Assembly: GCA_900618425.1 (NCBI GenBank) | Contig: UZAN01045786.1 | Span: forward strand, 20,767 to 31,295 | Source of the DNA: Echinostoma caproni | Taxonomy: Eukaryota > Platyhelminthes > Trematoda > Plagiorchiida > Echinostomatidae | DNA length: 10,529 bases | Direction of reading: 5' to 3' | In this document: in pieces, positions 1 through 7,748 of the stretch | Layout of the letters: each line of letters opens with the position of its first letter | Numbering within the stretch: the first letter of the stretch is position 1 | The notes under the pieces: model-generated | What the model was told of the DNA's origin: nothing | Database searches by the model: none | What the model saw: the letters and a program-made list of their open reading frames with translations, nothing else | Program-made: the position numbers and the translations under genes

Positions 1-40
<40 letters not shown>
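1..40. repeat. (AT)n microsatellite
   Basis: Perfect alternation of A and T, 20 copies of the dinucleotide, cut off by the window edge, so the true length is unknown. It is a simple-sequence repeat with no sign of coding or regulatory role. Confidence 0.98.
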
Positions 41-42
<2 letters not shown>

Positions 43-534
43 TTTTTCGGATAGTAATGTTATTCAGCTCTTGGGAACGATGAAATAATATTCACAAACG
101 AAATTCCATTCCTTAATGTTTTCAATGGAATCGGTCCATTATGTTTATGCTGATCATCTGAGTTCAGTGTGCACTGCCGACCAGTAATCTACGTCTGACA
201 AGACGAATCGATTCTATCGGTATTTAGCCGAATGGATTTGCGGTTCTACGGAATTTTCTGTTCCACACAAATAAATTCATTTTTACCGTAACAACTGTAT
301 TGGAAAAACAGTGACTGTCAGGTCACCTCAGTGGTATCAAATAGTTTCATGGAATATTTGAACTCTCTTGCTTAAGACATCGAGTTGGAGCAAAATTATA
401 CGGATCATTTGATCCTGCAGCCTTTAGATACTGCGTTCGAAACGAAAGAGTTAAGTTTAACGAACACATAAACCGCCTTATTTGACCAATTCAGATTATT
501 CGATATTTTTTATTCGAGCTGGTTGGGTTTTTTT
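41..534. other. Non-coding stretch, no gene seen
   Basis: AT-rich sequence with short frames only. I see no exon with matching acceptor, open frame and donor. An AATAAA at 270-275 stands alone with no upstream coding sequence, so I do not treat it as a poly(A) signal. Confidence 0.6.
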
Positions 535-630
535 CAGAGGTGCGAATCCATCTACTCAACTGGGGATCGAACCCGGGACCTCAAGCATGGTACCCAATCG
601 GCCACCCGGTCTCTTCGCTTTCCAGTTTAC
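535..630 (-). repeat. tRNA-derived SINE-like fragment
   Basis: Read on the minus strand this block carries both internal RNA polymerase III promoter boxes of a tRNA. Box B, GGTTCGATCCC, is the complement of 563-573 and fits the GGTTCRANYCC consensus. Box A, TGGCCGATTGGG, is the complement of 593-604 and differs from TRGCNNAGYNGG at about one place. The distance between boxes is tRNA-like. The flanks do not form a clear acceptor stem, so it reads as the head of a tRNA-derived SINE or its relic rather than a working tRNA gene. The SINE body and its ends are not defined from one copy. Confidence 0.6.
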
Positions 631-639
631 GTTTCATTT

Positions 640-2037
640 GCTCTTTATATGATGAACTTTAGCATATTATCAAACCAAATCCTCGAATGCTACCATGTTT
701 CTTATTCCTCGATCGAGTTTCACGGGCGCAGGAAACAAGAAATGAAGAAGTAGTTTGGTGCCAATTTACCACTGGTAAGACGAGGCTTACAATTCGTCCG
801 TAGATTTTAGAGTCAGTATAAACATTAGGACAAGCTGGTTATTTTGCACGGAATTTAGATAACCCTTGTTTGTCAACTGCTTGAATATCGATTAAATATC
901 GTGCTTCATGTGATGCTTTATAGTACTTTATTATTGGAGAATTATACGGCTGCCTTGAAAATTGAACAAAATGATATTTTGCAAACGTTTATAATTCCCT
1001 CTGTTTTATTCAATCCGCTTTCTACGCAGTTTTATTTCAGGTTTCGTCGATTCACTTCTTTGACGTAAACAATTGTTATTCCGGCTGTTTGTTCTCGTAG
1101 CCTGAGTTCAAGGTCTATCGATACACATTGAATCCCAATACCGTTGCTAAGCCTTTTGCCAAGTGTGCCTTTCAATTCCAGTAATCCGCAGGCAATCGCA
1201 AAGGGATTTTCGAGGGGGCCTCGGCCTATTGTCTAATGAGGGTTTAGATGGAACCCGCTCATACAATGAATCATGGCAACTTTCATGCCTGAGCATGGTG
1301 AGCGATTTTTCGACCCAGTTTGCTGTGATTCGGGTCCCATAGCTTGCTGACAGAAGTCAATCTCTACCGGGTTCGTTCATTCTCGTCTGAGGTTCACCTG
1401 ATCAACGGTCAAGGACAAACGGTCCTTGAGTGTATTTGAGGGAGGAGATGAACGACCCAATCCCACCCCATCGAAACTTTCAACTGGCTCAGTAAATCAC
1501 CCAAAAAGGGTTTCGTTTGTCCGTGGAGAAATCAATTCAGTCCGAGTGGATAGGGTTTTGATAGATTCGGTCCAATGGGCGAAGTATGAAGCACCAATCA
1601 CTTTATGAGGTTCGCAGTACAATGCTACTGGTTGGATTCATTTGAAGTTATAACTGTTTTATTTTAAGATGATACGGCGTAGACGTTTTTGTTAGCTTAC
1701 CCTCGGCAGAGCTGCCGCTGTATTTCCGATCAATAATCTAAGAAGATAGTGAGCACAATAAGAAAGTATTCTTGCAAACTTAAGGGAATACCACTTGTCG
1801 ATCAACAACTTGTTCATAAACTAAAGATATGAGTTTGTTTACTGTTTTGCAAAAATAAGCCTAACTGGGATAAATGCCGAGCATGCCAAGTTTTCACGAG
1901 ACGCAATGAACTCTTAAAGAATTTTTCCTGAAGCTCATTCAGAGAAAACAGCAGTTAGAAGCAAAGTAGTGTTGCATTCAGTATTCCTGATTTTTATCTA
2001 CGATCCCAGTAATTTCATCAAATTACATCTACCCCAG
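640..2037. other. Long non-coding stretch with possible decayed repeat at 1200-1640
   Basis: No coding exon is supported. A 60-codon frame at 1426-1608 lacks a recognisable motif and starts at a non-ATG codon. It overlaps a block (about 1200-1640) that is richer in GC and contains a short perfect hairpin, a texture like old transposable-element sequence. I cannot name a family. The rest is plain AT-rich DNA. Confidence 0.45.
1409..1429. repeat. 8-bp perfect inverted repeat (hairpin)
   Basis: TCAAGGAC at 1409-1416 is followed by a five-base loop and by its exact complement GTCCTTGA at 1422-1429. It could fold into a small stem-loop in DNA or RNA. There is no T-run after it and no neighbouring gene, so it is not a bacterial-type terminator; it may be a relic of repeat DNA or chance. 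Confidence 0.5.
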
Positions 2038-2147
2038 CTGATTTACATGCGTCTGTTACCCATGCGGATCCGAATTTGATGTTTAACGCCCATCCTGATA
2101 TCGATCGCGGAGGCAAAGTGGTGGGTGTCATTGATTCGTCAATGAAG
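2038..2147 (+). CDS. Candidate internal exon, protein not recognised
   Basis: A pyrimidine-containing tract ends in CCCCAG at 2032-2037, and an open frame then runs to a GTAAAC donor at 2148. The frame begins with two bases completing a split codon, then Asp at 2040, and ends exactly on a codon boundary (phase 0). It encodes about 36 residues including NAHPDIDRGG and VIDSSMK. The composition is protein-like: charged and polar residues, no stop, no low-complexity sequence. I do not recognise a family. The next exon may be 2336-2580, since a phase-0 acceptor exists at 2334-2335. With no ATG seen, this would be an internal exon of a gene starting left of here. Confidence 0.35.
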
Positions 2148-2335
2148 GTAAACGCAAGATTGTGAGATGAGGCTGTACGAAAATGTACACTTTATCGGGC
2201 TACCTCTCTACTGTAAACTGATCATCCAATCGTACCCGTTCAGCGGGTTCCTTGTCATTGTTATAAGATTTAACCAATGTACGCTAGGTTGGATATCAGT
2301 AATTTTCATTCCCCCTGTGATTATAAGCATTGAAG

Positions 2336-2580
2336 TACCGTTTTTTGACATTTGGTATCATATCCACACAAGTGGAAACCGCATTTTTGACGATGATCAT
2401 GGTAATTAAAGCCTGCATGGCAACAGTCGTTGATACTTTTACAGCATTACAACCGGTACTGAAGCACTTAGGCTCCCAAACATATTACAACTATGTTCAG
2501 CAACTGGTCGTTTTGTGCCGTCAGCAAATTGGGGTGCTGTCACATTCCACTCAAACAAAATGCGTAGCTAAATATTCAAC
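2336..2580 (+). CDS. Candidate internal exon, protein not recognised
   Basis: The frame is open from 2327 to a TAA at 2582-2584 that sits inside a possible GTAAAC donor at 2581. The TAA may therefore be intronic, with the exon ending at 2580 in phase 2. The start is uncertain: AG at 2334-2335 gives phase 0, matching the exon ending at 2147. AGs at 2326-2327 or 2371-2372 are alternatives but need phase 1. The translation has a hydrophobic helical stretch (TMIMVIKACMATVVDTF) and then an amphipathic region containing LGSQTYYNYVQQLVVLCRQQ. It may be membrane-associated or an alpha-solenoid; I cannot assign it. Alternatively TAA is the real stop and this is a terminal exon. Confidence 0.35.
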
Positions 2581-2739
2581 GTAAACATATTATTGAAAAA
2601 ACGTCTCTGTGTGAACTATTTTTAATGGCTACACTCTGAAACTAGAGGCAGAGTTAACGTTTTCATCATCATGAACCCATATTCGCTATTAACTATGAGA
2701 AAGGCGTTACCGAAGCATTTCTATGATTGAGGATAGGTT

Positions 2740-3150
2740 ATCGTAGTAATCGTGGTAATCGTAGTAATAGTAGTGCGCAATGAATACGAAATACGAATCA
2801 CGAACGAGGCGTGGGCACTGTACCATACTGGTATTTGCACCCAACATCCCACGTAACCGAGATACCAGGAAAAAAACAGGAATAGCTGTTCGTTTATTGA
2901 AAAAAATCAGGGGCATTAAATAATATCTACAAATCAAGCTCATTGGTCATCCGGGCCTCTGCCAATCGCGTTTTAGTATTTCTGGTGTTGTCCAGCTTCT
3001 GTCTGGGTTGCACGGTTTCTGATTGGCTGATACAAACGACTCATGGTATGTAGACCATAAGCTGTGTCACGCATGCGCTTTGATGACGTCTTTTGGGAAG
3101 CTGGATTCATTATATTGGTCCGAAAATTGTAATATGTCGCTCCATGGCAT
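2740..3150 (-). repeat. Dispersed repeat copy 1 (possible LTR fragment)
   Basis: This segment aligns in the same orientation with about 9925-10375. Shared landmarks include TTTGCAC..ATCCCACGT (here near 2834-2854), TTCGTTTATTGAA (2889-2901) and GATTGGCTG (3021-3029), followed by a stretch around CATGG.(A/G)TGTAG. The last two landmarks keep the same offset (7227) in both copies. On the minus strand the block shows a CRE-like GACGTCA half, a CCAAT box (complement of ATTGG in 3021-3029), a TATA-like AT-rich patch and AATAAA (complement of 2893-2899 region), an order expected of an LTR promoter and poly(A) site. Ends are not defined and no TG...CA termini were confirmed. Confidence 0.55.
2742..2768. 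repeat. 9-bp tandem repeat, three copies
   Basis: CGTAGTAAT, CGTGGTAAT and CGTAGTAAT follow each other without gaps, with a partial fourth unit after them. It lies at the edge of the dispersed repeat. The second copy of that repeat has a related GTAGTAGTAG run near 9930-9945, so the tract seems to be a variable part of the element. Confidence 0.8.
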
Positions 3151-3920
3151 GCGTCATATCGAAGGCTAGGATCACCGCGGTTATGCTAACCAATACCATC
3201 TGAAAATAGGTGGTGTTCAACTTCACTCACGTAACTCATTTTTGGAAGTAAACCCAACAGGTAACTGACATTTCACAAATTTAAAATGACTTGAGTTCGT
3301 CGACGAAGAGCGGGCAATGAATTTAATAACAGTCGAATGGAAGTGATATTTCCTTCTTATATAGCACCGTGGTTATAATAAAATATTTCCAATCAGCACA
3401 AAACGCATACCATCAATAAAATGAGCATAATCAAACTGCAATTCTTTGATTACAACCAAAAATACAATGAAATTATCAGTACAGATATAAGCTATGCACG
3501 ATAACCAGAGTTATTATTCATTACTTCAAACAATCACATGATCAGATCAACCCTAATATATGTGATAAACTGAAAGGAAAGGTCAGCCTGTTATATACTT
3601 ACTTGAAATAGACCGACCGCGTCTAATCGTGGAATTACATTTCTATTTATAGTATTTAGTAGACTTGATGGTTTCAAAATGAGTATGCGTTCATGAACTT
3701 CATTGAAAATCATGAAATATCGAAATCGAAACCGTAGCTAAGACAGATGAGTAAATGTTGCGTCTAGGGTATCGACAAACACACAACTGTAAATGTATTA
3801 TCTGAGTCAGGTGATTCTTTACAATTGGGTGATTCGTGTTAGAGAGAGTTTTATTTTCTTTAAGGACAACCGTACGCCTACAATAATACCGACGTAACCT
3901 TGGCATGTTTCGAATCGATG
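3150..3920. other. Non-coding stretch upstream of the RING gene
   Basis: AT-rich DNA with many stops in all frames. A minus-strand 87-codon frame at 3700-3963 has no motif and overlaps the putative promoter, so I do not treat it as a gene. AATAAA-like runs near 3377 and 3416 could be poly(A) signals for a plus-strand gene to the left, but nothing ties them to one. Confidence 0.5.
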
Positions 3921-3922
3921 GA

Positions 3923-3932
3923 TATATATAAG
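3923..3932 (+). promoter_or_regulatory. TATA box of the RING gene
   Basis: TATATATAAG lies 55-64 bases before the ATG at 3987. With the usual 25-30 base spacing, transcription would begin near 3950-3960, giving a 5' leader of about 30 bases. The match to TATAWAAG is good but AT-rich DNA makes chance matches likely; the position just before a supported first exon raises its value. Confidence 0.45.
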
Positions 3933-3961
3933 CACTAGTGTTCCACCCAATTTTCGCCATC

Positions 3962-3985
3962 ATGAGCCTGGCTCTGTTAGATTAG
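3962..3985 (+). promoter_or_regulatory. Seven-codon upstream ORF
   Basis: ATG at 3962 opens a seven-residue frame, MSLALLD, closed by TAG at 3983-3985, one base before the main ATG at 3987 in another frame. If the leader includes it, ribosomes would have to leak past it or reinitiate, which would damp translation. A possible acceptor, TTAG at 3977-3980, could remove this uORF by splicing or trans-splicing. Confidence 0.4.
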
Positions 3986-3986
3986 G

Positions 3987-4102
3987 ATGCCTGGCAAATA
4001 TTTGGAAAAAAACTATTGTCATTGTTCTTACTGTGTCAGTCGTCCCGTGATCACGTGGCACGGCGATACGAGTGTGCGCTTAGAAACGTTCGAAAAACGG
4101 GG
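3987..4102 (+). CDS. RBR-like RING protein, coding exon 1
   Basis: First coding exon of the three-exon gene. ATG at 3987 has A at -3, and the frame is closed upstream by TAG at 3978-3980. It encodes residues 1-38 plus two bases of codon 39, ending at a GTAAGT donor (4103-4108). The residual GG joins the A at 4385 to make Gly39, so the phase fits the next exon. The short segment contains a small cysteine cluster, C11-H-C13-x2-C16, of unknown meaning. Start choice: this is the only in-frame ATG between the stop and the donor. An in-frame acceptor at 3980 means it could instead be internal. No known domain is seen. Confidence 0.6.
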
Positions 4103-4384
4103 GTAAGTGATGTTATCTCTATTGGTTTCTTTTCACTTGAGGTTAATTACTTTCCTTACACTTTAATCCGAATTTACCGAATCCGTGAAACTATAGACTA
4201 ATTCAGCTTTAACACAGAAACAAATGCAAGGGTTTTAAGCAGTTTTCCACAGGTTAATTGATGCAGAAATATTGCAAGCAGCTGTATTATTATTTTTTGC
4301 ATTTTAAAAATGGCTTCTTTGTATGTTTCACTACTGACAACAAAATCCGAAGTAATATAACTAATCAATAAATTACTATTTTAG
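4103..4384 (+). other. Intron 1 of the RING gene
   Basis: A 282-base GT-AG intron with donor GTAAGT and acceptor TTTTAG. It interrupts the gene in phase 2. The sequence is AT-rich with a T-rich part near 4290-4320. Nothing else is seen in it. Confidence 0.6.
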
Positions 4385-5539
4385 ACTTAAGCCCCGTTTG
4401 CCCTACTCAATTGACAAACGTAAACGATGGCTATTGTTGGAGGAACTGTGTGAGGAATTATCGGAAAGGACAAACTCGGATGACGCCATCTTCGTATCGG
4501 AATGGAATCCATTCTTTGGACAGAAAAGCAAAAAGCTATTCCATAACTGTTTGAGTATGGACAATGCATTGCACACCGATGTATCTGGTCATTTGAATAC
4601 AAAATCCTATATCTATCAATTACTCCGATCACAGTACTCGACGCAGAATGAGTCTTTGTTGTGCACTGAACACTCACTAGCAAAGAAGCGTCACCGATCC
4701 CATAGAAGCCATCATAGGCCTCCGTTGACAAACGAAGTTGTAAGACCCAAAGCGGAAAGAAAAAAATTGGTGAAATCATTTGCGTCAATTGAACTAGCGG
4801 GACCAGTTAAAATGCCCAAATTATGGATAAATATGAAAGCTGCGATCTGGATTTCTGTTTTTAGGAAGTTAAGCCAGGTTATTTATGAGGATATTGAAGA
4901 TGCAAAAACTGAATATTTCACTACAGGAGAAAATATACCGTCAATATTTTACGAGGGGGATCGCGAAAACGATGCCGAGGACTGTTCACACCAACCGACA
5001 ATTCCATCTCGGGAATCCATCAACCCGGTTCGAACAGATGTCGTGGAAGTACCTGAGCCATTGCCAATTCAAATCACAAAGTCACTCCAAAATGGCTATG
5101 TACACTCCAACTGGTTTACCGCTCAGATACCCGAACTCCTGCCAATTGATATCAAGAATGCAGTTGAATCGTTTGGATTGAACCCCGAGGCGAGCGTCAG
5201 ATATCTGTCCTATTTCACCCCGTTGATATGCATAATTCGAATCAGTCCGCTTATACACCATCACGATTCGAACAACAATGCATATATTTTAGTTGAGGAA
5301 ATGATTGATCAGACGGAATCTACTACTCTGGGTAGAATGTTCACCGTCCAACTTCATTTCGGGTCAGATTTGACCAATGACTATTTTGTGGTAAACGAGC
5401 CGAGTACCGACTGTTCGGATGAAATTCGATTGGGATTTCGTGAGTGTGATTTGGCGCAGCGCTTTCATTTTGACAATATACGAGATCTGATTTCCCGTGC
5501 GAGGCGGACAATGGTGCAGGAGTCTGTAGAAAATTTCGA
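4385..5539 (+). CDS. RBR-like RING protein, exon 2 (long N-terminal region)
   Basis: Exon 2 follows TTTTAG at 4379-4384 and stays open for 1155 bases to a GTAAGT donor at 5540-5545. The apparent TAA stop at 5541-5543 lies inside that donor. It encodes residues 40-423 plus two bases of Glu424. I recognise no domain. Visible features are an acidic/leucine helix soon after the start (LLLEELCEELSE, about 55-66) and a basic Arg/His/Ser patch at about 139-150 (KKRHRSHRSHHR) that could be a nuclear localisation signal. A charged linker with many Pro and Glu lies around 230-260, and a more ordered-looking part with alternating hydrophobics around 280-380. The large overlapping minus-strand frames are shadows. 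This long region upstream of the RING resembles the extended N-termini of RNF216-type ligases in layout only. Confidence 0.75.
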
Positions 5540-6761
5540 GTAAGTCAACGAAACTGATAATAGAGTTTGCCATGATTGAAATTCTTATCTTGTTTGGGGT
5601 CTGTTCTGGCGTATAACTGACTGATTTGTTTGTCATACATGCATTTGGCCGAATTGGTTGATCTAATGAATAACCGTTTGGATCTTTGTTTGACGTCACT
5701 CGCATGTAGTGGACGTGTGACCCGGTGTCGTTGTTCGGTCCTGCTTGTTCCCCGGTTTGTGAATAAGGTATATAATTTCTGTTCACAATAAAATTACTGC
5801 TGAACTCGTTGTGTGCTTATTTACCTACTTAATTTGGAACAAAACAGGGTCGATCATTGATCTAATGAAATATGGCTGATGGTTCATTCCAAACGTGTAA
5901 AACTGATCATCGTATTGGTCCAGCTGGTTAATTGTAAAACAAAACTTTTCAGTTACTAACTAACAAATAAATCTAGATGTCAATAGCTGTATTTTAGGAC
6001 AATTCGGAATTAATTTATGGAAGGTCGTAATAGAAATTTACGTTGATTGATAATGTATTTAAAATGGGATAAAACAGTACTGAAGATCGAATTCGAGTAG
6101 TGTATCTTCTTGAAATCTATCTGAGTTTAGCGCTGGTTTCAACTAGTGTCGCGGGAGAGGCTCAGGACAAACAAAACAAGAAACATATCAGACTAACGGA
6201 ATAGCAGAAGCTGTTGAATTCTGATAACAAATAAAAGAGTGAATAATTATGACTAAAGACAAAATTCCAGCATCAACACATCGGTAGAGTCACATATTGA
6301 GGAATTTAACTCAAGCGAACGATTTCTGCTAGACATAACAGTTAATATGAGGCAGAATGCCGCGATCAAACTATAAAGAGGAATTGTGTTTGAGTCCCAC
6401 AATCACCACTGTCTGATTTCTCTTATTGAGTGGCCGCATTCCCCTTCCTAAAAAGTGTATCATTATGAACTCAGTAAAATAAAGTAACAATGACATATAA
6501 ATGAGAAAACATTAGTGGTTGAAACGATTGCTTAAGGTGAAATTCAGGGTAAAAATCAGAAAATAATAATACGAAACAAAAATGGATATAAAGAACAAAT
6601 CCTCTCCCGAGCCTTGCGGATAGTGACAAGTTTCATAAGCAATCCTACAACTAATATGTTTATAGTATGTACATCAGTTTGCACATAGCATAGATACGCA
6701 CCGCCTGAATTACGACATAGTCATTTACATTTGTTCTATTTTTGAACTTTGTTCGCTATAG
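5540..6761 (+). other. Intron 2 of the RING gene
   Basis: A 1222-base intron in phase 2 with donor GTAAGT and acceptor CTATAG (6756-6761). Its first 300 bases include an LTR-like block with CRE, TATA and AATAAA, annotated separately. The rest is AT-rich with no coding signal. The minus-strand frame at 5364-5786 runs across the exon-intron border and is not a gene. Confidence 0.6.
5691..5792 (+). mobile_element. Possible solo-LTR promoter core
   Basis: A full palindromic CRE, TGACGTCA, lies at 5691-5698, a TATATAA box at 5769-5775 and an AATAAA poly(A) signal only 11 bases later at 5787-5792. TATA and a poly(A) signal this close, without an open frame, fit the U3-R junction of an LTR retrotransposon. 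The DNA around it (5640-5830) is richer in GC than the rest of the intron. I could not find convincing TG/CA ends, target-site duplication or a tRNA primer site, so an LTR is only one reading; a chance cluster is possible. Confidence 0.3.
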
Positions 6762-7230
6762 AAGTGGAGGCAGTACCCATTCGACCTTTGCCCGTTCACA
6801 ATCTCCACAGCAACATGAAAGTAGCGGAAGCGTGTTAAAACGTGAATCCAGTATGAACTCCGATGATTCATTCGTCATCATCCATCGTTTGGATGACAAC
6901 CGAACAGAAAAATCAACGGAGATTTGCTGCCAAATATGTTCCGATACTTCCAGTCAGAATTCCACTAATCACGATGTCCAGAATCAAGAGAACAAGGTTA
7001 TTTGGACTCTGTGCACATCGGGCCATACTGCGTGTTCCAACTGCATTCAGTCTCACGCGGTGAAAACGATGCAATCTAGTCAACTGATCCATGCTCGTGA
7101 TGTGTGCCCTCGAATCCCCTGTCCGATAACCGAGTGTGACGCGAGTGTGAACCGTTCTACGCTGTTGAGGGCAGTCCAGCCAAAGGAATTCTTTCATTCC
7201 ATACCACTTGAAGAGATTGATGGAACATGA
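6762..7230 (+). CDS. RBR-like RING protein, exon 3 with RING1 (RNF216-like?)
   Basis: Exon 3 begins after CTATAG; its first A completes Glu424 and it runs in frame to TGA at 7228-7230, giving residues 425-579. A Ser-rich linker comes first, then DDSFVIIH (458-465), which resembles a SUMO-interaction motif. The RING follows: C480-x2-C483-x24-C508-x3-H512-x2-C515-x2-C518-x25-C544-x4-C549. The C-x3-H and C-x4-C spacings and the helix after it (LLRAV..EFFHSI) fit RING1 of RBR E3 ubiquitin ligases, which binds the ubiquitin-loaded E2; RNF216/TRIAD3 is the closest type I recall. RBR enzymes also need an IBR and a RING2 with the catalytic cysteine, and neither is in this frame. So this is a truncated protein, a broken gene, or a model in which further exons were missed. 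A plain RING protein is the alternative. Confidence 0.65.
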
Positions 7231-7262
7231 GTGTGGCTTTCTTGTGCTCTCTTCTATTTCAG
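7231..7262 (+). other. Possible 32-nt micro-intron
   Basis: The interval starts with GTGTGG directly after the TGA and ends with a long pyrimidine tract and TTTCAG. Introns of this size occur in some flatworm genes, chiefly near 5' ends. Splicing it leaves TGA at the exon end, so it does not rescue the frame. It may lie in the 3' UTR or mark where the original gene continued. Confidence 0.3.
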
Positions 7263-7392
7263 CTGTGGAGAGCACTCCCGAATCCACTTGCATGATTCTG
7301 TTACTGTCATACACGCACTTTGACCTCAATGTACATATCACAGTCGCTAAATGTCTTTCCTATTTTCGTTTAATATACCACAGAAATGTATG
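7263..7392 (+). CDS. Doubtful exon after the RING1 stop
   Basis: Between TTTCAG (7257-7262) and a GTGAGA donor at 7393 one frame stays open: its codons run from 7208 to 7394 and encode about 42 residues such as VESTPESTCM and FDLNVHITVAKC. It is not the frame of the RING exon and no domain is seen. Joining its phase-2 end to the next acceptor at 7479 would create TGA. It could be a 3' UTR exon or a decayed one. Confidence 0.15.
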
Positions 7393-7479
7393 GTGAGATA
7401 TATAAATAATTGGTAACCATGAATTTTACAATTGCAGTATTTCTTAGTGCTCGTTAATTTTGTTCGTTTCCTTTAATAG

Positions 7480-7585
7480 ATGATGCATCCAAATATACTT
7501 CGTTATATTTGCAAGACATCCATTTTTCGTGCAGCTGTTTCACGATCTACTGTCACAGACACTTGCGGGATATGCAAGCATTAGA
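7480..7585 (+). CDS. Possible Cys-rich exon (IBR-like remnant?)
   Basis: A T-rich tract ending in AATAG (7475-7479) precedes a frame beginning GAT at 7482. It encodes about 34 residues with a cysteine/histidine group, FSCSCFTIYCHRH, and ends in phase 2 before GTATGC at 7586. An IBR zinc finger would be expected after RING1, and the C-x-C-x4-C-x2-H pattern faintly recalls one, though the spacing is off. The acceptor needs a phase-1 donor, which exon 3 does not offer, so its link to the RING gene is unproven. Confidence 0.25.
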
Positions 7586-7621
7586 GTATGCATACATTTA
7601 GAGTATTTCTATTCACCTTAG

Positions 7622-7748
7622 GTTGTCGAGCCGTATTGTTCGAAAAATGGGGCCAGAGGAATTCACGGTTCCTTCTCAAATCTTTCTATACTATTCGTCA
7701 CTCTATGTTATGCAGAGACGTAATAAAGAACACATGAAGAGATTTTGA
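7622..7748 (+). CDS. Possible terminal exon after a 36-nt micro-intron
   Basis: The interval 7586-7621 begins GTATGC and ends CTTAG, 36 bases. Joining across it makes GA+G (Glu) and opens a frame of 41 codons from 7623 to TGA at 7746-7748, with text such as RIVRKMGPEEF and SSLYVMQRRNKEH. The residues look protein-like but match nothing I know. An AATAAA falls inside this exon (7722-7727), which argues that the region may instead be 3' UTR. Confidence 0.22.
7722..7727 (+). terminator. Candidate poly(A) signal of the RING gene
   Basis: First AATAAA downstream of the TGA at 7228 on the plus strand, giving a 3' UTR of about 500 bases if used. No clear GT-rich element was recognised after it. It overlaps a doubtful exon frame, so one of the two calls is likely wrong. 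Confidence 0.3.

Noticed and set aside
563..604. A functional tRNA gene on the minus strand
   Set aside because: Boxes A and B are good but I could not pair an acceptor stem or anticodon arm, so a SINE head is the safer reading.
523..753. 76-codon plus frame
   Set aside because: It runs through the tRNA-like SINE head read in reverse and begins at a non-ATG codon; no protein motif.
2707..2943. 78-codon minus-strand frame with a Tyr/Asp run
   Set aside because: The Tyr/Asp run is a translation of the 9-bp tandem repeat, and the frame sits in the dispersed repeat.
4387..4788. 133-codon minus-strand frame
   Set aside because: It lies fully within exon 2 of the plus-strand gene, which has splice signals and phase support; no motif on the minus strand.
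5028..5040. GGTTCGAAC, a partial box B in exon 2
   Set aside because: No box A at the right distance and no cloverleaf; it falls in coding sequence and is a chance match.
5364..5786. 140-codon minus-strand frame
   Set aside because: It straddles the exon 2 end and the intron; the portion over the exon mirrors plus-strand coding and the rest is non-coding.
6913..7341. 142-codon minus-strand frame
   Set aside because: Antisense to the RING exon; zinc-binding residues are clear only on the plus strand.
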